Shown here: piece by piece, positions 53,701 to 63,606 of the stretch
How the letters are laid out: the number at the start of each line of letters is the position of its first letter
Position numbering within the stretch: position 1 is the first letter of the stretch
NCBI GenBank assembly: GCA_027574665.1
Contig: CM050648.1
Location: forward strand, 64,869,363-64,933,362
Length of the DNA: 64,000 nucleotides
Direction of reading: 5' to 3'
Source of the DNA: Rhynochetos jubatus
Lineage: Eukaryota > Chordata > Aves > Eurypygiformes > Rhynochetidae
Made by a program: the position numbers and the translations under genes
Notes under the pieces: model-generated
Databases searched by the model: none
Seen by the model: only the letters and a program-made list of their open reading frames with translations
What the model was told of the DNA's origin: nothing

Positions 53701-56505
53701 AACTTTCCAAAAGGAGCCTGAATATGCAAAGAAGGGGAATGTGAAGGGCACAAAGAAGCACATATGTATGAACAAGCCTATGTTAAAGCATCCCTGGCCT
53801 CTGATGGTTTGCAAAGCCCGTAGGAAGAACCTGTACAGACAACACTGTTAAAGGATCGTGCTGCGTTAAGCATGGCACTGCATAAATGTTAGCAAAAAAG
53901 GAAATGAAAGCTATGCTAAGCTGAATGAAAGCTCAGGTTTGCAGAGGGGGGGCAGGTTGTGGCTGTTTGAAGTGTTTGTGTTCCTACATGTTGAAAGCAC
54001 ACGTGGCAGCAGAGGAAGAAAAGATGTAAAAAGAGTATGTATTGTCTTGATAAGATTCAGTTCAGGAAACCCGTTCTTTACTGCTGTTTTCTGTGCAGTC
54101 TTTAAGTTAGTTAACTTCTCATCCCTTCATTTTCTTAAATTTAGAGGTGTCATTTTCTCCTTTTAAAAAGACAACACAAAACTGCTGTTTATGGGCTAAT
54201 TACAAAACCAACTGCAGCAGTTTCCTTGGAGAATATTCAACATTATTTGCCATTTTGTTGCTAAAAACTTGTCAGCCATAGAATTACAGTCCTCGGTTGA
54301 AAAGTTTGAGAGTGCTTTTTTAGATTTGCATGGGAATGCTTTGTCAGCTTAGCAGCTTTTCCACAATTAACACGGGGGAAAGTCTTTGGAAGTGTCAGCA
54401 GGCTGAACTTGGCGTGTCCAGCGTTTTCTTGGTTTGAGTATGGGTAGCAGTAAAATTAACCCTCAGAACTTACTGGTACCAATTGATAACTCAAAGGCAG
54501 GTCACTGTTCGCAGTGGTACTGAGTGTTGCACAGTAAAATACCTGTTTTCACTAGTCAACACATGCGTGTCTGAATGAAAATACCTACAGGGATTTCTCC
54601 TCATGCCTTACGTTTAATGAGATCACTCATGTGCATCAGCCCTTTGGAAGAGAAGGCCGTACCAGTAGTTGTAGTTCACGTTTTTAATTTGGTCGAGTCC
54701 CATCCACCTTCTTCCCATTTAAATGTATCTGTTTCTTTACACAAAGGGTTTGTGTTTGTTAAGATGTGTATTTGTGATCTCACTTTCAGTTTTTGCCCCA
54801 AGTTCTTCCCTTGTGGATACCAGGCAGTGTAAATTACAGTACTGTTAGAATTCTAATATCACCAAGGATGTAGACTCGCTCAAAAGGTAAAACTGTCTGC
54901 TAAGCAGCTGCAAAAATAACTATTTGTAAACGTGTATTTAGGCAACTGTGGGTACTGTGCCTGCCTAGGAATTTCCTCACTAGATTGAAATTATCTCCTT
55001 CTTGCACATAACACAAACATAGCACCTCTTAAATCAGTGTCACGAGTTGCAGAATACCCGTGACCTTAGTTTCCCTTGCCTGCAAGGTGTTTTCTCGTAG
55101 GGCAGTACAGGATAAGAGATAATTGCTAAAAACAGAAGTTTGATTTCAAAGATTGCTTTTATATTTGGCAAAATTTCTGATACAGAGAACACGGATAACA
55201 TCCACTATTTATACATCTGATCTTTTTTTACGTTTTTTATTTCATTTCATTACAAGTTGAATGGGGGACTTACTTCAGAGAAATTACTGGTATTGTGAAG
55301 TTCAGGTTCAATTTAAATGTCATAAATCAGCATTTTTTTATATAACAGGAGAATACATCTGTATTTCATATGGAGTACAAGTATACAGCTCAGCGGAATA
55401 TTGGAAAAATTCCACTTTGCTGTTTTGTAGGTATGCTTAATTGTGTCCTCATTTTGGTGCCGTAAAAGCATTCCAAACTCCAAGTACACTTGGAGTGTGT
55501 AGTATGCTTTTAACTTTATTTCTGGTGAAGGCTTTAATTTCCTAATCCCAGACAGGCAAAAAAAGTACCTGGAGAACTCTGCAGGCAAACTGACCAAGAG
55601 CCCTGCAAAATAGTTCATCAGAATCTTTTCATGAGTCGAAAAGGATGTTGGATGAATGAAGCCTTGACTTCTGGCCTTCTGTTTAAGACCGGGTATTGAA
55701 AACGCCCACTGGCTCTGTGTTGCAGTTACATGCGGGAAGGCTGACACACCAGGCAGTAGTCCTCCTGGCTGTTGTCTCTTTAAGTGAGCCTTTAGTATAA
55801 CGAAACAATGTACAGTTAGTATTTAAGAAATCTGTACGCTTTTCCTGAAAAACAGCGTAAAACAGCTCTTTTCCACTCCACTACTATAATGTTTTTAATG
55901 GTATATCATAGTACATATATTCCAACATATCCTTGATGAAGAAGCTCAGCAGGAGCAGTAGCCTTCTCGAAACAAACATTTGGTAGGTGTGTTTCCATAT
56001 GAAGACCTTTTTAACAAAGTAATTGAGGACACAGGCTAGGGTTTACTCAAAGGACGTGGCTGAGGAGAGCTCAGAGGTCGGAGCAGGAATGGTAAAGGTT
56101 TTGGAAGGATGAAGGTTACGATGACTGTACCATCAGTGGGAAAAGATTACCTGTTTGGCTCCTGTGGAGCTGGCATATCTTGCACTTTCCAGGACTCTGT
56201 TCAAGGGGATGGAATGGCAAAAGTCAAAGACTGCATTTCTTCACTGATGTTAAGAATATGCCAGACCCATCTGGGCTATGATTAAAAATTCACCTGTCTA
56301 AGGAGATAGGCCTTAAAGACTTTTCTTGTTTTGCATTTTACCTCTGTCAGCTGTTTTAAAACTTGCTGGTGTAAGATGGCAAAAAATAAACTTATCTAAT
56401 TTGCAGAAATCGTCTTCCTCACGACAACAACAGACCCTCTATGAACCTCCAGTCCTCTTCAAGACTGAAGACTATTTTCCGTGTCTTAATGAAGCACCTT
56501 ATTGA
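50580..56505 (+). CDS. BLOC1S4: BLOC-1 subunit 4 (cappuccino), five coding exons, 206 residues
   Basis: BLOC1S4 is a small helical subunit of the cytosolic BLOC-1 complex, which sorts cargo from endosomes to melanosomes, platelet dense granules and other lysosome-related organelles. Coding exons are 50580-50792, 51148-51219, 52222-52323, 53370-53504 and 56407-56505 (with stop TGA). All introns are GT-AG and phase 0. The 206 residues compare with about 217 in human. The N-terminal 'SGNVSQSHSSASG' (24-36), helical core 'SLEDLLTRVDEFVAMLDM' (78-95), 'RKIDKLEAFVKM' (123-134), and C-terminal 'YEPPVLFKTEDYFPC' match the family. The start ATG lies in a CpG island with G at -3 and +4, in frame with the conserved N-terminus. 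Human BLOC1S4 is intronless at 4p16.1, so this intron-containing locus next to PARD6G is notable. No frameshift or premature stop is seen. Confidence 0.93.
51148..51219 (+). CDS. BLOC1S4: BLOC1S4 coding exon 2
   Basis: Encodes residues 72-95, IDSLDRSLEDLLTRVDEF plus VAMLDM, between acceptor TTTGCAG and donor GTATGG. Intron 2 (51220-52221) is 1.0 kb, AT-rich, with no repeat I recognise. Confidence 0.93.
52222..52323 (+). CDS. BLOC1S4: BLOC1S4 coding exon 3
   Basis: Encodes residues 96-129, beginning IRSDSSQVVNESIP and ending YRKIDKLE, part of the predicted helical core. The acceptor is ATTTTAG and the donor GTATGT. Intron 3 (52324-53369) contains two CR1 pieces in opposite orientation. Confidence 0.94.
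52443..52499 (-). mobile_element. CR1 LINE 3'-terminal fragment, reverse orientation, in BLOC1S4 intron 3
   Basis: The plus strand reads 'GAATCACAGAACATTTTCGG', then 'TTGGAAGGGACCTTTAAAGG' and 'TCATCTAGTCCAGCC', the reverse complement of a CR1 3' end. It lies about 60 bp from a forward CR1 copy, forming an inverted pair. Confidence 0.88.
52559..52814 (+). mobile_element. CR1 LINE 3'-end fragment, forward, in BLOC1S4 intron 3
   Basis: Contains 'GTTTAAACTGAAAGTGGGGA', 'AGGAAGAAATTCTTCCCGG', 'TTCAAGGCCAGGCTGGATGA', 'CCCATGGCAGGGGGGTTGGC' and a terminal GTGATTTTGTGATT. The 86-codon open frame at 52465-52725 is CR1-derived and not a host exon. Confidence 0.95.
53370..53504 (+). CDS. BLOC1S4: BLOC1S4 coding exon 4
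   Basis: Encodes residues 130-174, AFVKMIGNSVAGLEERV through SIPSFLN, a predicted amphipathic helical stretch. The acceptor is CACTAG and the donor GTAAGT. Intron 4 (53505-56406) is 2.9 kb; I see no exon or repeat in it, and its open frames (up to 144 codons, minus strand 55313-55747) match nothing known to me. Confidence 0.94.
56407..56505 (+). CDS. BLOC1S4: BLOC1S4 coding exon 5 (terminal)
   Basis: Encodes residues 175-206, KSSSSRQQQTLYEPP then VLFKTEDYFPCLNEAPY and TGA. The acceptor is AATTTGCAG. The 'PPVLFKTEDYFPC' segment corresponds to the human C-terminal 'APVLFRTEDYFPC', which fixes the identity of this short exon. Confidence 0.93.
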   Translation, partial: KSSSSRQQQTLYEPPVLFKTEDYFPCLNEAPY

Positions 56506-56889
56506 TGATTTTTGCTTTGGGATTGAGATGAATCAGCCAGAATAGAGACAGCCAAATGAACAAAAGAAATGCTAGGCTCAGAATAGCTGCATTTCTGAGC
56601 ATTATTGATGGCATATTGCCCTTCTGATTCTCCTTGTCTTCGTTCAGGCAGTATTTTCAGGTAATCTTTGTGTACGCTATTTCAAAAGTCTTCCTAAAAC
56701 AATGTATAGACTTTCAGATTATTTTGGGAATGGAATTTAAGAATACTTCTGCATTTGACTTTTTTTTTTTTAAATAGGGGAGTAATAGGAAACATACTTT
56801 TATATATAAATCTTTTAACACATGAATACCTGTGCTGCTGCAAGTGTAAATAGCTGTGCCACAAGGATGTTTGTGGCTTTTTTTTCTCT
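56506..56889 (+). other. BLOC1S4: BLOC1S4 3' UTR, extent uncertain
   Basis: Non-coding sequence follows the stop codon. No AATAAA is visible here; the first canonical signal downstream is at 57350-57355, inside the LTR-like element. Either a variant signal is used or the transcript ends in the element. Confidence 0.5.
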
Positions 56890-57109
56890 AATGTACCGAT
56901 TGAGGTGGAAGAAAAGCTATGCATAAAACCATCTACTCCCGAGTTTTGGAACCTGGTCCCTGCAGTTTGTATGGAGAAATGCACCACGTTGGGATGTACA
57001 GGTTGCAAGGGGAGGACTTGGAAGATCGTCAAGGAGCCAAGGATGTGGCTCGATGCGCGTGATCTGGTCCCAGTTCACGAAGTAGACATCCTGCCCCTAC
57101 TGATGATCA

Positions 57110-57128
57110 TCAGGTCACAGTGACCTGA
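57110..57128. promoter_or_regulatory. Perfect oestrogen response element (vitellogenin A2 type)
   Basis: TCAGGTCACAGTGACCTGA is a perfect inverted repeat around one central base. It contains the 15-bp consensus AGGTCAnnnTGACCT with the same CAG spacer as the classical Xenopus vitellogenin A2 ERE. It lies about 60-75 bp upstream of the TATA box at 57185. The sequence match is certain; receptor binding and function are inferred. Confidence 0.65.
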
Positions 57129-57184
57129 ACTAATTGTTGCAGCGTTGCGTTGTTTGATGTGTAACCAGGTGGGCATCAGATAGG

Positions 57185-57195
57185 TATATATATAA
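57185..57195 (+). promoter_or_regulatory. TATA box of the LTR-like element
   Basis: TATATATATAA followed by CCCGCTGTC. Its distance to the ERE upstream and the AATAAA downstream fits a U3/R arrangement, so transcription would start about 25-30 bp further on. Confidence 0.5.
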
Positions 57196-57349
57196 CCCGC
57201 TGTCAAAAAGAAGAAGTGTCTAAGTTGAGGCAGGGACGTCGGTGGACTGAGCCTCAATTGGGTGCCTGACCAGACTGTCTGCTCTTCCCTCGCACTCCCC
57301 CGTGTGGTTACAGGGGCTCTGCGCGCTGACTGCACTGTAGTACATCGTC

Positions 57350-57355
57350 AATAAA
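57350..57355 (+). terminator. AATAAA poly(A) signal in the LTR-like element
   Basis: AATAAA in 'CGTCAATAAACTCGTACC', with pyrimidine/GT-rich sequence 20-40 bp downstream (CCCCTGCTGTGGTCTTGC). It is the first canonical signal after the BLOC1S4 stop codon and could end that transcript as well as an LTR transcript. Confidence 0.55.
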
Positions 57356-57440
57356 CTCGTACCTATCTCACCCCTGCTGTGGTCTTGCACTTCACCTGAC
57401 GGTACCCAACTGCACCGTTGTTTCTGAGGATCTTTCTGCA

Positions 57441-60012
57441 TACAACTTTGTGTAATACCTAGCAGGCGTTACTCATAAATTGCTGTGTCGCTCTCAACAA
57501 CAACTTTACCACTGCTGTTTTACTGCCAGTGTAACCCACGACAAATATCCAAACTTCACATTTCGGAGCAGTAAGGAGTGCATTAGGGAAATGACAACAT
57601 CTGCTGATTTTTGTGTTGCAAGCACAGAAAAAGGTATGCAGTTGTACAGCGAGGATTATGTATTAATAGATAAAGCTTTGAAAACCGTATGGCCTTGTCT
57701 CCCCGAAACGGCAGGGACCAGGTTCTTAATGGTATCTGAAGGAACATTTAGTAAAAATTAAAGATCGTGAGGTCAAGTTTACTATCCTCCAAAAACAGTT
57801 CTAATGTAAAACTTAACCAAATTTTAATGTAAAGGGTCTAGAAAAATAATTACATACAAACATGCAGAAAGGAACACACATTTGCCTTCACTTTCATCAG
57901 TATCTTAATATTTCACTATTTAATGTTCCACTGCAGCAACAGTTGCATTTCCAAAAAGTGTGGTACCTTTCAGTTTGTGTACCTTGAAGGCTTAATGCTC
58001 CTTAGTGAAATTTAATGAAATTACATACTTGTGTAGTAGTTATTAATGTAATAACATAAGGCTACAGCCAAGTACTCTTAAACATGCTAATAATGACATT
58101 ACAAACAATTTTCAAGTAACTTTAGAACAGCTTTCTAATTGATCAACTACTCAAATCAACACCTTTGCCCTCTGAATCAAGCTAAAATGCAGTTATTTTA
58201 AACTTATCTAAAATATAAAAATAAGATCTCAGCAAGCTGATATAGCTGAGTAGTTGTCATGCAATATTGTTCATATTAATAAGAGGAGAAAAATCGCATA
58301 TTCTGAAGTGGGCATTTATATTAAACAGCTGTGCAGGAAAATGTAAGTTGTAGCTTCAAAACACACCACAAACAAAAATCATGCAGTTCCTGTCACTACC
58401 ACAGTCTATGTTGTAAATGTTCTGGAGTTCTTTTTATTACTGAAAATAATGGACAGTACATGGGAGATTTATTAAGGAAATGCTATAAAAGTACAAACAA
58501 TAAATAAATTGTGGCTTTTTTTTTTTAATATGGGATATACAGAATAGCAAGGTCAGAGTTCAGCTGTGAACTGAAGTCTAGAAAAGTTGCAAAATTAAGG
58601 TGGTGTGCTGACAAGACCCACATGTGCACGCTGTGGTTGAATTTGTACTACCTTGTCCATCTCCTCCTTCACAGTCAGTCTCACCAAGCGGGAATGGCAT
58701 ATGAAACTCTCAAGCGTCAACACTCAGTAAAGGCAGACTCATGGAATATCCCTTTGTTCTGTCTGCTGTTGTTACCTCGTGTTACTGTAAAACCTGTAAT
58801 AACTGTATGATGAATTAGGCTCAAGGTTTACTGGTTTTGGCAGCTGCAAATTAGATCTCAAAATCCACTGGTAGTGATATTTATGTACTTGTATCTTACT
58901 GTGTATGCTGTTTATCTCTCTTGCTTGGCTTCCAAGATACAAAGCCAGTAACAATAAATAGCACGAGCTGTTTTGAACAGGAGGAGCTCTTCAAATAGAC
59001 CTGATGTAAAGCAAGGCATTTTTAATGAGCTGAGCTGCTGGGGATTGGTTATCGAGCCTGTGAAACGAGCCAACGTTTAATATCAGCCAGAGAGTTTACG
59101 CACAAATCTTACTTATACGGTGTGAAGCAAAAATTTTTGAGCTGTGCCAGCAGAGAGAACGCTGAAAGTTTTTATATTCTTACAGTTAGGTGCGTTTTAG
59201 GTAGGTCTCTGAGTGAAAGTAATGCTGCAGCTTACTTAAAGGTATCAGTTTACTGTAAGATGGATAGATAGATAGATTTATAATAAAAGCTCCGTTCACA
59301 AGATATTCAGGACAGACTGAATGTTGGAGGTCCATGTTTTTTCATAGCTCCTGGACAAAAATCAACATGATCTGTCGTACCTAGTACTTACTTACGATAA
59401 ACTGTGCCTGAAGTAGACATAAAGATTGATATTTGTATTTAATTATTTTTGGACCTACATGTTTCATTCCATACTTGAGCAGTGCTACTGCAGGTGCTGT
59501 AAAACCTAAAGAAATTATAGAAGGGTGCACATTACTGACATAAACCAAACAGATTTGATGGTTTATCTGACCAGATAATAAATTATTTAAAGATTTAAGA
59601 GTGCACTGGATTACACTGACATTATCAAAACCAGTAGCAGTTCATTACTTCTGCTGACAACAGCCTTCGAGGTTCAGTAGTGCTACCTGCAGTGCTAAGA
59701 AATCAGTAGCAAGCTTCATTTGGATTCTGCCCTGCACAGGAACTGTTTCCAGATGCTAAGATCTCGAGCTGTAGAGAGTGAACCTGGGCGAACATTTTCC
59801 AAAATGAGAAGGAAGAGCAAGGTAACTTGTATCTACAGCTATGAACAGAACTTAATGTTTGAAAATGGTAAATGTTTTTAAAATTCCCTTAAAAAAAGAA
59901 AGATTTTTTAAGTGATGACACTTAAATTTCCTCAGTCTTCATAGAAAAAAATTCTAGTCTTGAACCAGCTACCAAGGAAAATCCCATATGCCCAGACAGA
60001 AGACCTGCTTTG
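57441..60012. other. Non-coding AT-rich stretch
   Basis: No exon or mobile element is recognisable. A 93-codon TTG-started frame at 57480-57761 has no known domain. A short GATA repeat lies at 59260-59276. Positions 58950-59180 look non-repetitive with many homeodomain-like and E-box-like motifs and could be conserved non-coding DNA, which one sequence cannot show. Confidence 0.45.
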
Positions 60013-60231
60013 AAAATCACAGAGCGGTTTGAGTTGGGAGGGACCTTAAAGACCATCTAGTTCCAGCCCCCCTGCCATGGGCAGGGACACCCTCCACTAG
60101 ACCAGGTTGCTCAAAGCCTCATCCAGCCTGGCCTTGAACACTTCCAGGGATGGGGCATCCACAGCTTCTCTGGGTGACCTGTTCCACTGCCTCACCACCC
60201 TCTCCAGGAAGAACTTCTTCCTGATGTCCGA
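60013..60231 (-). mobile_element. CR1 LINE 3'-end fragment, reverse orientation
   Basis: The plus strand reads 'AAATCACAGAGCGGTTTGAG', 'CCTGCCATGGGCAGGGACAC', 'TCATCCAGCCTGGCCTTGAA', 'GGGGCATCCACAGCTTCTCT' and 'GAAGAACTTCTTCCTGATG'. This is the reverse complement of a CR1 3' end of the same broad type as the copies ending at 15594 and 52814. Confidence 0.95.
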
Positions 60232-63224
60232 AAAATCCAAAATCGCTGTCAGATTTAGCTACGGTCAAAGGGGACCATAATGGGGTTGGTAATCTCCCTG
60301 GGCACCACAGCTAATTCCATCAGGAATGAGAAGCCTGCAGATGCTGAGGTTCACAGCCCCGTAGGAGCTGGGTTGGTGTGTTTGCCAGGGCAGAGCAGAG
60401 GCTTTGTCTGCTCCGCTGCCTTGGTGGACTTGGCTGTAAGGTGGTGGGTGGGAGTACAGCTGAGAGGTGGTGGTAAAGCCTCCAGCACCAGCTGGCTCAG
60501 AGATGTAAGGAATGTTCTTTACCTTCTTGCTGGATGTTATCTGCTCACGAACTTTTAATGCTGGTAACTTTTATGATTTTGCAGAACAGTACAAGTCATA
60601 CTCAAATTATGCCTGATGATCAGTGTCTTTAAAGGGCTAAGTAACAGGTAGAGCACAAAAAAGGGAAACAAGGTACTGCTCATGGCCAGTACAGAGCAAC
60701 ACTGGTGAGACAGAATGCAGTCATCTCTGGGTACATACTTCGAAAAACTAAAATAATGCCTTCAGAATTATGTCAGACAAAAGGATAAGATAGGATCACC
60801 AAAGTATCCTGTCTAAAATCCACATGAAAGACTCAGAACATGATTTGGTCTACTTTAATATGGCTGTACATTATTTGACGGACATTAGTTTAAGTAATAG
60901 AAAAAAAGATGAAAATTGCATAAATAGTCATAAAATATGATCTTTTCAGTCAAATTGAAAATACAGGTATATGAATGCACTGACAGAGCTCAGAAAATGA
61001 GCTGAACATTAGCAAGGATTCCGTCAGAGGGTTCTGAGTGAAAAGACAAAGGGACAGAATTAGTGGGGGAGAAGCAAGCACTTGCTGAGCATCGACGAAG
61101 AAAGGAAAGAAAGATAACTTTCCAATTTGACTTACCATCTCCCGCTGTTCAGAAACTGTAGGTTTCTTGAAGTAGCTTGATGCCTACATCAGTTAAAAAT
61201 AAATTAATTGCCATCTGTTTCTTACAGGTGACACTGTCAGGATTTCTGTGCAAGCAAGTGGTCCTGAAAGCGACCTTTAAAGAAGAAAAAGCAATAGCTG
61301 AAACTCCCCCAATCCTAGGACTTTAACATTGAGAGCTGGCACCAAGTATGACAGGACCATCTGAAATGCTTCTCTGAACGTGAGTCAGTCTCAAAGGTTT
61401 GCAGAGATCTGCAAACTGACAGGAAAGCTGGGTCAGATTGATTCATCCAAAAAAAAAAAAAAAAGGGAAGGGCAAGAGCCTCATGCAGGAAGGGAAGAGG
61501 CAGAAAATAGGATAGCCGGCAGATGAGCCAGGACAAATGCCAAAGTGTAAATGCAGTGACAGAGCTTTGAGTAGCCTGCGCAGATGAGGGCAAGTTCCCT
61601 GAACCGGGAGGTATGAGTGAAGATCCACAACAGACCTGACATACATGTGGAATTTTGTTATTTGTTCACAGTTTAGGAGCTTTTTAGTTTGTTGCCTCAG
61701 GGTGCACTACTCCAGGGTGCACAGTTTTGGGAGGGACTTTAGCTGTACAGAAGAACCGTGAAAGGACAGTCTGGACCAGGACTCTTTACCGCCTCTTTCT
61801 TGAAAGCAGTAGGGTTTGCGGGTAGAGTTAGCCAGACCACTGGCCTGTTCTGGCTAAAAATCAGTCCTGCCAAGGCAAGCAGCCCAATCCCAGCATTGAT
61901 GTCGCGGCACAGGGGTGAGAGGTGACACCCCTCCCAGCCATCCCCCTGAGAAGGCAAGCAGAGCACACTTTCCCTGGCAGTGTCACCCGGCACATCAACA
62001 GTCGGGGACATGCCTACTATGGAATTATCATCTGCTTTCCTCGTGCTTCTTTGATTAGCCTCTTTGATTGGAAGCATAAAGGGAAGGGAGGACAAAAAAA
62101 TGAGGCATTGGGAATAGCCGCCTCGTTGTCATTGCAGAGATGTCTCTATGCTGTGCTCAGATGCCTACTTCCAGCAGTGTTTTACCAACTCCAGTACAGT
62201 GGTTCAACTGCTGGTGATAAGCAGTGCCCTCGTTCTTGGTGTCAGGGATTGCTAGGAATTTTTTTCGATATGTGCCTGTTGCATCTGAAATTCAATGTAT
62301 TGGAAGACTGTTAAGGGAAAAATAGTTACTGAGGGGAAAAATACTAAAGAATATAATTGAACAAAAATTGTGTTTTCTTTCTGGATTTATTAGCTTGACT
62401 TTTCCTGCATTTGATTGTGTTTCTATAGTCACAGGAAGGAAAATACAAAGCAGTAATGCCAGAGAAATCTTGCCGAAGGAAAATCAACTATGATGTTAGC
62501 AAACATGGCAGATGACCAATGCTGTCGCAAACTCATTGCATGTACCAGTGAGGCAAGTCGAGACTCTGCCAAGTGAGTTAGGTGAAATTATGAAAAGGAC
62601 ACAGAATCAACAATAGAAAGAGATCAGCAAAAGCAGGGCAGGATGATATTCCAGTGCCCATCTCTGCTAGCATCCTGGCACTCATTAGTTTGCACCATGG
62701 AACTGTCTCTGGGTGTGAAATGGATTCTTTTTGGATGGACTTTAGCCAGAGACTTGCTCCAGGAGTTGAGCTGGCATTCCTCAGCTGCTGTTGGATGTTC
62801 ATCCTGTGCTGCTGGCCTTGAGCTAATCTTAGGTCAAGGTAAATCTCAATGAAACATTTAGCAGAACATGAGGTTTCTCCTTACAAATCTGCCCCTGCTG
62901 TGCTGAACCACTTGCTAAGACAGGCATAGCCCCAGGGTGGTAAACAGCACTCTGAACCAAAGCTGGCTGATGACTGCAGATGTGATGGTGCTGGAGATTG
63001 TGTTTGAGGACTTGAATGGGTCACTGATATGGAAATGAAATTCATGGGGGTTTGAGGGGAGAAGAATTTTGAAGAAAGGAAAGAGCCTGATGTGAAGGTC
63101 AGGTAGGAAAGCCACTGGAGAAGAGATGATGGAGGAGTGACATGGAGGAACAGATGTAGGACCTTCCAGCTGAACTCAGACAGTGTACAGGAGGTGGAAG
63201 GAGCAGCAGGTGACACAGTGGGAC
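60232..63224. other. Non-coding stretch
   Basis: No gene is recognisable. A 16-base A run is at 61449-61464. Open frames up to 130 codons (61922-62314) show no known domain. The part from about 62900 may be a diverged upstream portion of the CR1 that becomes clear at 63225. Confidence 0.45.
61449..61464. repeat. Poly(A) tract of 16 bases
   Basis: An uninterrupted A run followed by GGGAAGGGC. There is no recognisable retroposed body upstream of it. Confidence 0.85.
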
Positions 63225-63606
63225 GATAAAGCTGCTGTTTGATCTTGCAGGGATAGGGTTAGGAAAGCCAAGGCTGACCTAGACTTGAATCTGGTGAGGT
63301 ATGTGAAGGGCAGCAGAAAAGGCAGGTACATTAACAGCACAAGAAAGACCAGAGAATGTGGCTGAATGCAGCAGGGGCCTGGTGACACAGGACACAGAAA
63401 AGTCTGAGTTATGTGATGCCTTCTGTGCCTCAGCCTTTACTGGGCTTGGCAGTACAAGAAAAGAGATGAACATACTGGAGTGAGTCCAGTGCAGAGCCAC
63501 AAAGATGACTGCAGGACTGGAGCCCTCTAGTTCCCTCCCTCCTATGAGGAGAGGCTGAGAGAACTGGGACTGTTCAGCCTGGAGGATAGAAAACTCAGAA
63601 GGATGA
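63225..63606 (+). mobile_element. CR1 LINE, internally deleted, interrupted by an ERV LTR
   Basis: The first part (63225-63455) matches the CR1 reverse-transcriptase ORF upstream portion: 'TAGGAAAGCCAAGGCTGACC', 'AGGTACATTAACAGCACAAG', 'GCCTTCTGTGCCTCAGCC'. The second part (about 63475-63600) matches a region much nearer the CR1 3' end: 'GTGAGTCCAGTGCAGAGCCA', 'GGAGAGGCTGAGAGAACTGG', 'CTGTTCAGCCTGGAGGATAG'. An internal segment is therefore missing. The copy stops at 63606, where an LTR begins. It is an old, dead copy. Confidence 0.8.

Larger units (their letters stand above)
56890..57440 (+). mobile_element. Probable solo LTR (or ERV 3' end plus LTR), boundaries uncertain
   Basis: Arrangement typical of a retroviral LTR in plus orientation: a U3-like region with a palindromic enhancer motif (57110-57128), a TATA box TATATATATAA (57185-57195), then AATAAA at 57350-57355 about 165 bp downstream, followed by a U5-like pyrimidine/GT-rich region. 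A purine tract AAGGGGAGGA near 57008 could be a polypurine tract, which would put the LTR start near 57019 and make the 5' part ERV interior. I could not find convincing TG...CA ends with a target-site duplication, so the limits are approximate. The 72-codon frame at 56905-57123 shows no domain I recognise. Confidence 0.5.

Noticed and set aside
57480-57761. 93-codon frame after the LTR-like element
   Set aside because: It starts at TTG, the first ATG is well inside, and no domain or splice context is seen.
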